From Kingdonia uniflora (Eukaryota; Streptophyta; Magnoliopsida; Ranunculales; Circaeasteraceae), in the NCBI GenBank assembly GCA_014058105.1, contig JACGCM010001798.1:186001-250000 (forward strand): DNA of 64,000 nt, in the 5' to 3' direction. The notes below the pieces were generated by a model that did not search any database, was not told where the DNA came from, and worked only from the letters and a program-made list of their open reading frames with translations. Position numbers and translations under genes: made by a program. Below are positions 31,942-44,600 of this stretch, piece after piece (positions within the stretch are counted from its first letter, which is position 1; the number at the start of each line of letters is the position of its first letter).

Positions 31942-34900
31942 CTACAATAATATTAAATTGAATCATAAGAATAAATTCAGTGCCAATAAAATTTTCAATA
32001 CACACAATTGTTGTTGTTTTTTTCTTTCAACAGATTTAATGAAATAAGAGAGTAGAATAGAAGCTTATCATGGATTGAATGTTCATCTTAATTACCCACA
32101 AGATTGCTAGGCTGAAACAGGCTAAAAATTAAGACTCGTAACCCTAATTCTTTCTTAAATGAAATCCAAGTATCTGCTCATCATTGCAAATCATATGTGA
32201 CTCCTGCTACTTCTCTGAAAGGATGCCCTTCCATCTCGCCACAATCTCATCTAAGAAACTACCTCTGAAGATTGCACAAGATCTGCCCAAAGAGAAGAGT
32301 AAGACCTAAATTTCAACTAACAGAGCAGGCATCTGTAGCTTCTTCCCTCCAAAATCTTGTTGTTTTATTCATTCTGTATACCCCAAAAGATAATAACTCT
32401 TTATCTTCCAAAGTTGACCTAAGCCAGCTGCAAAAGAGATTTGAAACCAGCATTGACATATCCCAACCCAAGCTAACTACCAAACCCCACAAACCGCCTC
32501 ACAATACAGATGCAGTTGATCACATGTTAAAGTGTAATATATTTACTAAACTTCAGTTTCTAGCAATAAGGATACACTACATATTTTTCCAAGAGCATTC
32601 ACTCTAGTGAAGAATAGGAATGTAGTTGTATTTTCGGAAGACCAAATGTGTCTTGATGGAAAAAATAGGAGATCTATATGATTAAATGTCAGGTAAAACG
32701 ATGTCACATGAGAAGGTTCTTTTTGTTATAAAACCATTTCCACTTATCACTTATGTTAGGATTATAACAAATTAGCTCCAACCTCTTGATTAGATTAGCA
32801 ATATATCCACATCATTAAGACCCCTCCTAAGATTGCAATTACAATCCCACTCATTTTGATTCCGAAGTATGACCTTGAGTCTTGACTTATGTCTAGTGAT
32901 GGGATACAACTCACAAAAATCCTCCGTAAGAGATAATTTAATTTACCACCCGAATAGCCTCCCAAATCTCACTCAATCTCCTGTCCCCATCACCAAATCC
33001 ACCCCTAGATTTTAACCTCTAGTCTTCCATCCTCCTCTCCTCTCACCGTATTTTGCGGTCATGATACTTGTCCACATTTCCCCTTTCTATCAAGTTTAAA
33101 TCGTCGCCTAGCCCCTAACTCAACTCTCTTATATAGGAACCTATGAAGAGCCTCCAGAACAAGAAAGAGCAAATTATGGATATTCATGCATAAGGCCGTG
33201 AGAACTCCATAAAAAAATACATTCGGAGAGCTATTCACAGGAATTGAGAAAATAACACAGTATATACGCTACCGGACTAGACGTGTCCATATGGGTCTGA
33301 ACTGCAATCAATCAAGCACGCAGTGAAGCCACTCCAAAGTCATGTAGTCATAAGCTTTATCCATATAAATTTTACAAAACCCCTGGATTCTCATCTTAGA
33401 ATCAATGGACTCGTTAATTAAACTTTGTAGAGAGATTGAATTGTAATGAACTGAACGATTTATTCTTCTCTCTAGGAGGCTTTATATAGAGATAATACAA
33501 GGGCAGTTACAACAACCATTAAGTAGTTGTTACTAAGCTAATAAAACAGGGGGTTGCAGACCTAATTAAGGGGTTGTTACAAACCTAGTTAATAGGCTGT
33601 TACAAACTTAGTTAAGGAGCTGTTACAAACCCAATTAAAAGGTAGATTTAATAACACTGAATAACCTATTACAATAAACTCTTTTCTATTATTGTCGCAA
33701 GGTAGTCAATGTGTATTGCGATACGAATATGACCATGGCTAGCAATATGCAGCATGGATCTTGCGGCCGCAACGCGACATGTTACGGTGCGTTGCGATAC
33801 ATCAGGTGAAATATTGCATATACTGATGTATGCACTCATTAAATGTATAATAATTAATCGCATATGGGTTTCTTTATTTTGTATGTAGATGATATTAATT
33901 AGGTTTGGGTTTTAAGTTTTATCAAGATTTAATATTATTCTTATTATGTGCTTTTGTTTGAGTTTCCTTGATGGAGTTTTAAACTTTGTGAATTATCAAA
34001 TATGAATGATCATAATCGAGGTTCTAGTTTTACATATATTTCAAAATCAAGTTTTGAGGTTTAAAAAATCCCTTACTCAACGTATGAGTTGAATTTCTCG
34101 TAGACCCTTGCAACGCATTATGTATTACGAAGTATTGCAACATGTTGCGATAAATTGCGTCGCAATTAAGTTATATGGATCAGAGGTGTTGCGAGGTGTG
34201 TTGCGTTACGCCCAAATGTAGCAACACTCGCATCAGTAGCAATTGCGCTCACAACACTTGTATCAGACTACCTTGGTCTTATGTCATAAAGTTTCTACCT
34301 GACCATTAGGAAAAACAATCTAATATCTTAATCTAGATATGATCTAAATTTATATTAGAATTTGATTTGTGAGAAATTAAAAACATAATAAAACAAAATT
34401 ACAAGTGGCAACCGTGAATTGAAAAATAAAGAGCTTCGTATAGAAGCATCCAAGGGGTACTTTGTGTCAGACGGTGTCCATATTAATTCCATAACGAATT
34501 AGATGGGTATGCCTTTCTGAAGTATCTATGAATCATAGCTAACAATTATATAGAGCAGGAATCCCCCTTACATAAAGACTGAAAGCAAGAATGTACCTTG
34601 CTGATGTATTTCTCTAATGTTTCAATTCCACTATGTTCTATATACTGCTTTGCTGCCAAAAGAAAGTCATATGAGCTAAGGATGTAGTTTTCATTCGACG
34701 GGATAAACCAGGCTCTAAATTGTTGCAGCTTCAAAAAAACACATGGTTTAGCAAAGTGTTGGTAGACATAAGAAGCACCACTGAAGTACGGAAGCACCAA
34801 CCAACAGGTGGTCACCAGCTTTAAATAAGGCCAGAATGGAAGCCTAAATTTGAACACAAACAAATTTGAGCAGATAGGCATTAGTTCCTTGCAGTATTCA

Positions 34901-37211
34901 AAATAGTATCTGATTGGGATAAGAATACATGGGGACTGGTATTCTGCAATCAAATATCAAAAATCTTTTCCTCTTTTTCATTAATAGACCTTTTTTTCTG
35001 CTTGACAAGTGGCTGCCTACATCCCTCAATTGGGATCAAGTTACTGTAGTAAGATTATTACAACCAGGCTAAAAGGCTAACATCTCAAGCCTGCAGATTA
35101 GCATCTTAAAATACAAAGACAAATGAAAATAAATTAAATCTATACAGCTGAAACCCGCACAAATATTATCTTCATCATTCCAAGTCACTTCATCTTTTAA
35201 TATATTAGGTTGTCTGATGTTAATAGACCTTTTTTTCTGCTTGACAAGTGGCTGCCTACATCCCTCAATTGGGATCAAGTTACTGTAGTAAGATTATTAC
35301 AACCAGGCTAAAAGGCTAACATCTCAAGCCTGCAGATTAGCATCTTAAAATACAAAGACAAATGAAAATAAATTAAATCTATACAGCTGAAACCCGCACA
35401 AATATTATCTTCATCATTCCAAGTCACTTCATCTTTTAATATATTAGGTTGTCTGATGTTACTTTTACGATTCTAGAACCTATTTTTCACAGTCGTCTCC
35501 TATCACACATGGTCTCTGCTTTAGTTACAAATTAAACAATGGACTTTCCGTAGCTAGTATAAAGGCATCTAGTTGGCCTTTTCTGCACACTTTGATATTT
35601 GGTGGTCGAAATTTTCATTCTAATAGTCAAATAAAGGGGCGAGTTATAGCCAAATGAACGCTCGGAAACAAACCAGCGAGATGCAGCCAAGTTAAGTGCT
35701 TTGTCCACTTATTTTCTTTCTTCTGACAAGCCTTTTTATTCTATCAAGGTATTTTAACGGCATCTAGGATAATAAAAACACTGACACGGTTTATAGGGAG
35801 ATCAAAACCAAAGTAAAATTGCATATCCAAAGGAGTACTAGTTGGTATATTATATTTAGTCTTTTCAGCACTATACCACAGTCCACTCCGTTCCTAAAGA
35901 TATTAGCTACTTTCCATCTTCACTCTCTACTTCAAGGATAAAATACAAGTCTTCCTTTTCTATACTTTCATCTTATTTTCTATGATTGACTTTTGATTAT
36001 CACCCGTAGTTATGGGAAGCTCTTCTTTTCTTTTGGTTTATGGTAGTTTTGGGATATGGCAGACTCGCTTCAAATTTCATTGAATCAAACTTGAAAGAAA
36101 CTACAATTGTCAAGATCTGAAACTAAATTTTCAGGAGTCCTAGAAAACGTTGCCAGGGCTATATTTTTTAAGATAGAACTGTATGCTGCATTTCCTGAAC
36201 AGTACATGAACGATGAAACATGATTAGAAACTATAACTACAATTAAATGCATTCAATATTAGGCCTTGTGTATGGTGTAAAAACAAATTAGGTTTGATGT
36301 GGCAGATTTTGAAGCAACAGAGAAACACAGAAGAATGTCCAACTTTAGTCTGATAGTCGCCAAAATTATACTCGACTAGAGGAATTTTTTCTTAAAATAC
36401 ATATTTGAGTGCCCAACTTTGGTGACGATCATCATCCAAACTGCGTCAGAATTTGACAAATCTTGGCTATTTGGAAAATGAAATGGAATTCGGGGGAGGT
36501 CAATTTCCCGAATTTTCTGGCTTGTTCGTAAAAAAAAACTCTGTATGTTAAATTCACTTGGGTCTTCTAATTAGGTTGGGTTTTCACTATTGGTGGAACT
36601 GATTTTAGACCTTTTTTAGGTTCCATATACCCATATGCAAGTAATGTAAGCTCTTACTAAGCTCATATACGAAAGAAACCTTACATTACATTTTATTTAT
36701 GAGTGTGGTTAAAGATAAACTCCACTTGAGAGTGTGAGTAACTTGTAAGTCGTAACCTTGATTAAGATAAGTGGATTCTTCACACTGGTCTCCCCTTCCC
36801 TTAAATTCTTGTGTTCTTCTTTTGTGTGTGTGTGTGTGTATGGTTGTCTTTGCATTTTTTGTTTAGTGTTTACTTCTTCATCCATGTATCTCTTGAGGCA
36901 AACTCTAGAACTAGCTACCCTAATTTCCCAACACCTTAAACACTAACATAACCGAGAACAAAGCACATTTACAAAACCCAAGTTAATTGCATCTCACATT
37001 GCTCATAAAACTATCTACATACATTTCACATTATACACATTCCCAAAACTTAAAAAATTATCATAATCAAACAAACATTCGGAGAAATCCAGACTTACCA
37101 TATAAGAATATCTGCGAGCATAAGCTCGAAGACACCGATAAGCGTGAAAATGACCCAATAAGCAATCCATTGTTGAATGTCACTGTTGGAGTTACAACTC
37201 TCAACTTCCAT
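31165..37211 (-). CDS. HVA22-like / U1 zinc finger / RNase H fusion gene
   Basis: Gene model: exon 1 37211-37099, exon 2 34843-34597, exon 3 31941-31165; 113+247+777 nt give 378 residues with matching phases. Domains: residues 1-about 105 are the TB2/DP1/HVA22 fold (QWIAYWVIFTLIGVFELM, LPFWPYLKLVTTCWLVLPYF). Residues about 145-170 are a U1-type finger (CTPCLVSTTSEPDFMKHIEGRKH, C-x2-C-x12-H-x5-H). Residues about 210-355 are an RVT_3-type RNase H fold (KLNTDGSLD, SLELWAIWRGL, VESDSESVVKV, REANRAADHLS). HVA22/REEP proteins shape tubular ER membranes; U1 fingers often bind double-stranded RNA. The first HVA22 hydrophobic segment is missing because the codon before the start (CGSIM) corresponds to the usual YPLYASIRA stretch, and the only upstream exon seen looks untranslated. 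Function of the combination is unknown. Confidence 0.78.
33430..33660 (-). repeat. LTR-like segment with ~27-bp minisatellite
   Basis: On the minus strand it reads TTATCTCTATATAAAGCCTC (a TATA box), then AATAAATCG...CATTACAATTC, as in a small Copia LTR. Next to it GTTACAAAC-CTAGTTAA-GG-CT units repeat about every 27 bp (33540-33650). It could be a solo LTR or TRIM; ends not resolved. Confidence 0.4.
33698..34275. mobile_element. Candidate MITE with CAAGGTAGTC inverted ends
   Basis: CAAGGTAGTC at 33698-33707 and GACTACCTTG at 34266-34275 are inverted copies. Both inner flanks are rich in GTTGCG/TTGCGATA words in opposite orientation. 578 bp, non-coding. No clear TSD could be read, so the class is open. 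Confidence 0.4.
34597..34843 (-). CDS. HVA22/RNase H gene exon 2
   Basis: Acceptor AAATTTAG|GCTTCC, donor AGCAAG|GTACAT. 82 codons: LPFWPYLKLV to YISK. Equivalent to exon 4 of the divergent paralogue. Confidence 0.85.
34981..35458. repeat. 239-bp perfect tandem duplication
   Basis: 34981-35219 and 35220-35458 appear identical base for base by eye. They lie in intron 1 of the HVA22/RNase H gene, about 140 bp upstream of exon 2 in transcript direction. Identity implies a very recent duplication or an assembly artefact. Confidence 0.9.
37099..37211 (-). CDS. HVA22/RNase H gene exon 1 (coding)
   Basis: MEVESCNSNSDIQQWIAY..., donor ATATG|GTAAGT. The exon itself begins at an acceptor TACACAG upstream of the ATG; an untranslated exon with donor TTGTCAG|GTACAA lies near 37365-37440. 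Confidence 0.8.
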
Positions 37212-38551
37212 GATTGAACCACACCTGTGTACAAGTTAAAACAGATATTAACCTAAAAAGTACAAAATTGATTAGTATTTCAGCAAATTAATCACATGGG
37301 TAAATCAAAGTAATTGGTGGAAACACAAAGAAACCCTAATTATTAATCAGAGAGAGAGTTGTACCTGACAAGAAGATGAAAGGTTTGAGCCAACAGTTGG
37401 AGAGAGATACTCCCTCCAGAAAGTTGTATTTATAAAAATGAGACAGCCAAATTTACTCAATTGCCCTTTTGTTTGCTTAGTCGCCAAGATAACGGTAACG
37501 GCCGCGTCTGTTATCACTACACGTTTTCTTCATTTCAACTCTTTGATAGTCTCCGTCCATCTCAACGCGGGTAACGATTTTGGGTTACGCGGGTATTTTC
37601 CAAGTCAACTCCTATTTAGCTTTTCAATCTGAGAAAGATGTAACTCGAGGATCTCATTCGATTTTCGCTATTAAGCACACATCCCCTAAATAAGTGAGAA
37701 GGCTGAAGATCACAGATAAAATTTCAGCATGACGGAATTTATTCAACTTGAAGTCAAGGCAAAGATCATGAGAAAACTGTTTATACTTTAGTTTGTATCG
37801 AGCTCACGATTAGCTGGCAGGCCTCACGAGTATTTACATATAAAAATAATATGGAACTCTCTTTACAAAGGGTTGGCAATTGTTTATTTAAAAACTATTG
37901 TAGATTTTCAAAATTGTTTTCCCGACCATTTAATTAATAATAATCATACATTTTATTAGACTGTCTTTATTAGTTTTTTTATATATATATTTAAACATTT
38001 TAGTAGGAAGGATTATTTGTACACAAATTAATCCTTTTAACAAATAAGATTAAAAAGTAAACAAATAAACATTACTTTGAATATTAACCGACTAAAAGTA
38101 TGAGGAGTAGCCGCATTATCTTATATTTTGAGGTGCAAGGCTTTTTGTGCCCGATGTGGGACTATATATCTCAATTCTCAACAAAAAGTATTGGATGAAA
38201 ACACTTAAAATACGAAAACTCTCACATCAATGTTATGTGTATTTTGTTCATATCTTAGACAAGCTCTAGAGCTCGAAACGCGTCTGACAAACTCCCAAAT
38301 CAATATCAATATTTGCTGAAACCCAAAATGCTGATATGGAAAAAAGAAAACCGAGGCAAGGGCGTGTTATCTAACGGAAGTATAAGGGTAGTTTCGCAAT
38401 TACATTAAAAACAACCCCATTTATAAAGTCAGCTCGAAACAAGTACTTTTATGCTTGTAAGTCTTCCCCAAGTCTTTTTGGTCTCAACAAGTGAAGGAGA
38501 CTAGAAATTGCACCCCCTTTTTTTTCTTGCTCTCTCCAAAGCAACAGAGTG
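37212..38551. promoter_or_regulatory. Shared upstream region of two divergent HVA22-like genes
   Basis: About 1.3 kb between the two start codons, including the untranslated first exon of the minus gene (about 37365-37440). It probably contains both promoters. It also holds a dispersed repeat at about 38100-38230 (GAGGTGCAAGGC...GATGTGGGACTAT) related to the one near 12470-12515. No individual promoter motif is claimed. Confidence 0.5.
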
Positions 38552-38607
38552 ATGGGTTTTGCTGATCTTGTCATGTTGATGCTGAAAAGCTTTGATCTTC
38601 TTGCCTG
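38552..38607 (+). CDS. HVA22-array gene exon 1
   Basis: 18 codons plus 2 bases, donor GCCTG|GTATGC; encodes the first amphipathic segment. Confidence 0.82.
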
Positions 38608-41600
38608 GTATGCATTCATTTCTCTCATAAGATCATCTGAAAATACTCAACTTCTCATATTTATTTTTTTATTTGTGTATGAAAAATATTTGATTCTACT
38701 TGTACCAAAATTATTTCTTTCTAATTTTCATCTTTGAGGGAAATATGAGGGGGACCAATTATTATTATTATTATTATTTTCTTCCTGTTCTTGAATGTTT
38801 TTTGTTGTTGTGGGAAACTGTAATGTTATTTTACTCATGCAAACTATTTTCTTACAATCAAAACTCATTTCCTTAGGAATACATGAGCTTTCTTGGATAT
38901 TTTTCTTTCTAATTTTCATGGGTTTTTCCTGGAGAAAAATTTTAGTTGTCGTAATGGAAAATGTATATAGTTATTAGTTAATTGCATGTATAGAGGTTGT
39001 ATGTGTTACTTATTATGAACTTAGGCCTTAGGGACTTATTATAAATGAGTAAAGTATGATCTATACTTTGTCTAAAGCACATAATTGCTTTGGTATTTGA
39101 TGCTATCTTTGGTTATGTTTGGTTTTGCAGGCCACTAATTTCTCTGGTTTATCCTATGTAAGTGGGAGTATTAATTTAAACATTTCGTTTAGCTTCTCAG
39201 ATGCTTTAGTTTGATACTCACTTAAAATCATGTTTTTATTCTTAACAGATGGGCTTCTATTAGAGCAATTGAGTCTAACTCGAACGGTGACAATAGGAAA
39301 TGGCTCACATTTTGGACTCTAGTTGCTTTGGCAATGCTCTTTGAGAATATATTTGAACCACTCATCAAATGGTAATTCTTGCATAGTGCATTAAAGACCT
39401 TATACGGGACCATTGCAAACCTTTAGGAAATTTTCCTAAGTTTTTATTAAGTTAGAATCCATGTTTTGCTGTGGTTCACGTCGCATTACAAGTGCACTTT
39501 CACGTGGAGAGATGTAATTTATTCTGATATTTTTGTATATTGATTTGTGTTTACATGTGACAGGATTCCATTTTGGCTTGAGATGAAGTTGGTGTTTACA
39601 TTCTCTTTGGCGGCTCCTCGCTTGAATGGGGCTATTTATGTTTATGAAAATTTTATTAGGCCTTGCTTTCTTCTTTACCCACAAACATGCAGGTGTTGGT
39701 TCAATAACACACGGAAGACTTTCTTACCTGATGTTAGTGATTCGGAGAATTTCCTATTTGTGGTTGACAGATACATCAAAGAAAACGGATCTGAAGTTTT
39801 GGAGAAGCTTATCGCTGAAAAGGTATAACTTCATCACTATGAAGTAGTTAATGATAACATTGCACTTTTGAGTTTCAAAGTATTTTGTTGCTTGGCATCA
39901 TTTAGAGTTTGGCAATGTAGGTTGAATTCTTGAAAGACAAGTATTACAGTGATAGCTGTTGGAAATATCTTACTAATTAAAGATCAAGGTGTATTAAGAC
40001 TTAAGAGAGAGGGAGAGAGGATCAGAATCTTTCTTTGTTCTAGACTGGAAGTATGGACTGCTGCCTTTATTGATTATATAATTCGTATGAGTCCTGAATT
40101 ATGGAGTATTGAGGAGTGTTAATAGTAGGGCCTTAGAAGCTCTCTGTAGATAATCCTAAATCGGAAATGTAGGTAAGGGAGATATGTAGCCTAAAAGTGG
40201 ATGTCTACTATATCCCAGGTATTGTAAAAACTTGAGAAATGAGAAAACTACTCTAACCTAAGCAAACCCCAAGTGGCCCGTGTAAGGGAAAATGCATGTG
40301 CGCAGAACAGTCCCATCCCTCAACAACACAATGGAGACTGAAGACTGTACCATAAAACTGAAATGAGGATTTAACAATCATTCTCTCTGTCGGAGTTCTT
40401 TATTACTTCTTTTTCCAAGCTCATTCCATTACAACAAAAAAGAACGTACAACAAAGTCCGGAACGGGTCCATAATCCAGGAAGGAACATCCCTTCCAGTA
40501 TACTGTACATCAAGTTCTGAAAACGGCCCCTAAAAGCAAGTTCATGTGATATTATATTATGATGATTATACTTTTTTATACTAGGTAAACTGAGGTTAAG
40601 GCAGGACCCCATGAACCAGGATTTATTAATCAAATAAAACCAAATTACATCCTTAAATATTTCATCCCCTAGCATCTTCATCAATCATGGTACAAAGAAT
40701 TGGAGGGAAGGAGCTAGGGTCCAGAACACTTTCACCTATTACATTGCAGTAGAGTGGGAAGCAAAATAATCAGCACACCTATTTGCCTCCCTAAAGATAT
40801 GAAAAACAACAAAGTAATCAAGAGAGGCAATGATCCTCGTAATAGCCATAGCTGTAAGGTAGCAGTGCCAAGGTGGAGGCTTGTTATCTCTGAAATCATA
40901 AGCTCTGAATCAGTTCCCAGTGAAATCCTCTTGAAACCTCTTTCAACCCCACCAAAATACCTTGCAGAATGGCTTGCGTCTCATGAAGTACCACACACTT
41001 CCCAACCACAGTTCCACTGTACCCAACAATCCCAGCACCTCAGCGGTTCTATACAGCCTACTATAGCCACCAAGATCATTCAGAGAACCATCAGTATTGA
41101 GCAACACTGAGTTATTTTAAGGAGGGGACCAACTGCAGTAAACTTTCTTAGGAAGAATAAAATGTGAAGCTATACTCCAAGCATGGCAGATATTTCTAAC
41201 CCCAGCAGTATCAGAAACCTGAGTAAGAGTTTCCCTTAGTCTATAAGTAACATCATAGCACAAGAGCTTAAAAGGGATCATATTATGTAAATTATGTTAG
41301 AAAATGCAGTAGCCATAAAGCTATATTATTAACTTTTATGATACAAGGATGTGCAAAAATACTAACTATTATACTCTTCTTTGAGATGAGCAACTTAGTT
41401 AAAATATGTCAAGGCATAAGACTTTTGAAAGTCTACATGAAAAGCTTAGCCTGTGATGCAGAAATGCTTTTCCTGAATAACTGGTGGCCTTTTGAGTAAG
41501 CCTTACCTTGAGGAATCTTCTTGAATAAACCTCTAAATGCAGGTTACATTCACAGAGTCTAATCTTTCTCAGCTTAAGGGAAGAAAAATCTTGAGTGAAG

Positions 41601-44600
41601 AGGAGAACAAAGTCACGACAGCAACATGCAATGAACTTCCTTGTTCTCCTGTTTTAGAGAAAACCCAAGAGGAATGGGCCTGTGCTCTTTGTCAAGTAAG
41701 CACTTCCAGAGAAGCAATATTCAAATGCCACCTTCAAAGTAAGAAGCATAGGAAACAAGAGGACCTCGAAGCTCTTAATATAACAGCGACAAGCAAGGAT
41801 AACTCTGATCCAAATGAAAAAGAAGAACCTGCAGTAAGACCAAGGATGGTATGTCATTCTTCCAGTATCAGTATTGTAATTAAGTCATTCATTTCAATAT
41901 CACGTTATGGCAATTATCATCCATCAAAAATGGAGAATAAACGTGGATAAGTAGAATATTTTGTAAAAGGAGTCTGCAAGATAGTAGGTATTTGTTAAAT
42001 TTGGTTTGGGATTATGAAGTGTAAGCCTCAACAAAAAGGTATTTCGGTGTTGTGTCTCCCTCAAGGCATAAGCCTTTGAAATGACTGTTTTAATATCAGA
42101 GAACCCTTTGTTAAATAAAAACCATTATCTGGCGCTTTTGTGAAATAAAACCATGATCTGGCGCCTAGAGGCATTTTAAAGGAGCCTTGTTCTAAGGCGG
42201 GCCTCAAAGCGTATGCCTCCTGATTCTGTGAAAAAAATGGGTAAGATTTTCTGTTTTACTTTTAGGACATGTGAAATTTCCATATGCTGGTTACTGAGTC
42301 TCCACCCTTGCTAATTAGCCTAACCTAGGCAATAAGGCCACAGCTCATTGATGAAATATTGACACCTTGCCCTATATTGCAGATTCCTTGCCCTGCTTTG
42401 CAGGTTAAGTCGATCCAACCTTATCTTCCTTGGGCTGAGAGAACAGAAAACATCTCTACCGAGAAGAAGAAAGTACCGGCTTCAAAACCTGATGATTCTC
42501 CTGGTTCCCCAGTTTTAGTGAAAATCCAAAAGGAGTGCACAGGTTGTCTTTGTCAATTGAACACTTCAAGCGAAGGAGATTTGAAATACCACTTTCTGGG
42601 TAAGAATCACAAGGAGAATCAGGATGAGCTCAGAACTGAATATATGGCCACCAGAAACAAGGGTAGCTCCGATCCAAATGAAGCAGATGAGAACAAAGTC
42701 ATGACAGCAAAATTCAAACTTCCCACTTCCCTTGTTTTAGATTTAACTCAAAAGGAGTGGACCTGTGCTCTTTGTCAAGTGAGCACTCTAAGCGAAGGAA
42801 CTTTCATAGACCACCTTCAAGGGAAGAAGCATAAAAAACAGGTGGTTCTCCAATCTCAGAAGACGGAAAGCAAAAACAAGGATAGCTCTGATGCAGATGA
42901 AACAGATAAACCTGTAGTAGGGCCAATGACGGTTTGTCATTCTTATTGTAATGAAGTCATTTCTGTTAATTTCCGATCACATTGACTATTATCTCCATCA
43001 TAAACAAGTGTATCGTAGTTTAATGAATGTGTGTTTTTTTGTAGACTAATTGCATGGAGGGTGATTGTGCTAAGACTACGAGCAACGCAGTAATTGCCAT
43101 AGAGAACAAAGACGCGGCACAGACAGTTATGGTAAGATTTTTTTATGAAAATGCCTAGGCATGGGATGAGTTGTTTTGCTAGCCAAAGCCTATAGACTTA
43201 AGACTCAAAGCATAAATTGTAATTAGGAGCATACACCTTTATGGTATATAATTATTATTTATGTACATATAAATACTTGAGCTTCCACTAAAATAAAAAG
43301 CGCGGGGAGATATTAAAAGTAGAAGACAAAAAGGTAAGTATGCTTCTAGATATAAATTATAAACTCAGGTTGTAGAACACCAAAAGAATTGTAGAATATA
43401 GTAAATAAGCGGAATATCTAGTGGAAGAAAACATACTATATTAATATGCGAGATGGACTAGATATTTTGAATATGGGCTGGGATTATGAAGAGTTAATCT
43501 CAATCAAAAGGCGATATGCGGTCACTCCTCCCTCAAGGCATAAGCCTCTAAAATGTGTATGTGTTTGACTTGGAACCCTTTGTCAAATATACCATTTCTT
43601 TGCGCCTTGGAGCATTTTAAGGGAGGCTCGCCGTGAGGCAAATCTCAAGGCATAAGCCTCCTGATTGTTTGGCAACATCCGTAAAACTTTCTATTTTACT
43701 TTCAGAACCAATTGAAAATTTTCAAATACCAGTTACTATTCTCCGACTTCACAAAGTTGCCTAACATAAATAGAAAGGCCATTTCTCGTTGATGAAATAT
43801 TTACACCTTGCCTTCCATTGCAGGTTAAATCCAGGCAACCTTATTTTCCGCTGATTGAGAGAAAAGAAATTGTCTATGCAGAGGAGAACACAGTCACAGA
43901 AACAAAACCCAATGAATCTCTTGGCTCCCCACTTTTAGTGAAAAGCCAGAAGGACAGTACTTGTTGTCTTCAATCAAACATTTCCGCTGACAAAATTTTA
44001 AAAGACCACTTTCTGGGTAAGAATAATAAGGAGAAACAAGAGAAGCTCATAGCTGAAAATATAGCAGCCAAAATCAAGTATAGCTCTGAACCAAATGAAG
44101 CAGATGCGAATCAAGTCACTGCAACAAAACGCAATGAGCCTCTTGGTTCTCTTTTTTTAGAGAAAAACCAAAAGGAATGGACTTGTATTCCTTGTCAAGT
44201 AAACACGCTCAGCGAAGCAACGTTCAAAGGCCACCTTCAAGGGAAGAAGCATAGGAAACAGGCTGATCTCCAGGCTCATAAGATGCCAGACAGCTCTGAT
44301 CCAAGTGAAACAGACGAACCTGTAGTTGGACCAAAGACGGTTCGTCATCCTTTCTTTCTTTTTGAAAATCATGTGTAGTTCTTTTATTATCAATATAATC
44401 ATTAAGTCGGGTTCTTAATTTCAGATCACGCTATGACCGTATTGTTATCCATCATAAATGTGTTTATTGAAAGTTTGATCTCTTACAGGCTAATTTCATG
44501 AAGCCTAATTGTGCCAAAACTGTGAACAGTGCAGAAATAGTCATAGAGAACAAGGAAGTGGCAGCTACAGTAATGGTAAGATTTAATTATTCTAAATGCC

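Larger units (their letters stand above)
31942..34596. other. Intron 2 of the HVA22/RNase H gene
   Basis: 2,655 bp. Contains an LTR-like segment with a short tandem repeat and a candidate MITE, listed separately. The rest shows no gene. Confidence 0.65.

Noticed and set aside
33540..33650. CRISPR-like short spaced repeats
   Set aside because: Degenerate ~27-bp units without unique spacers in a plant intron; a minisatellite.
36758..36946. Open frame over a (GT)n tract
   Set aside because: The peptide is produced by a simple repeat inside an intron.
40754..41110. 118-codon open frame on the plus strand in intron 4
   Set aside because: It mirrors the antisense RNase H remnant, whose conserved motifs are on the minus strand.
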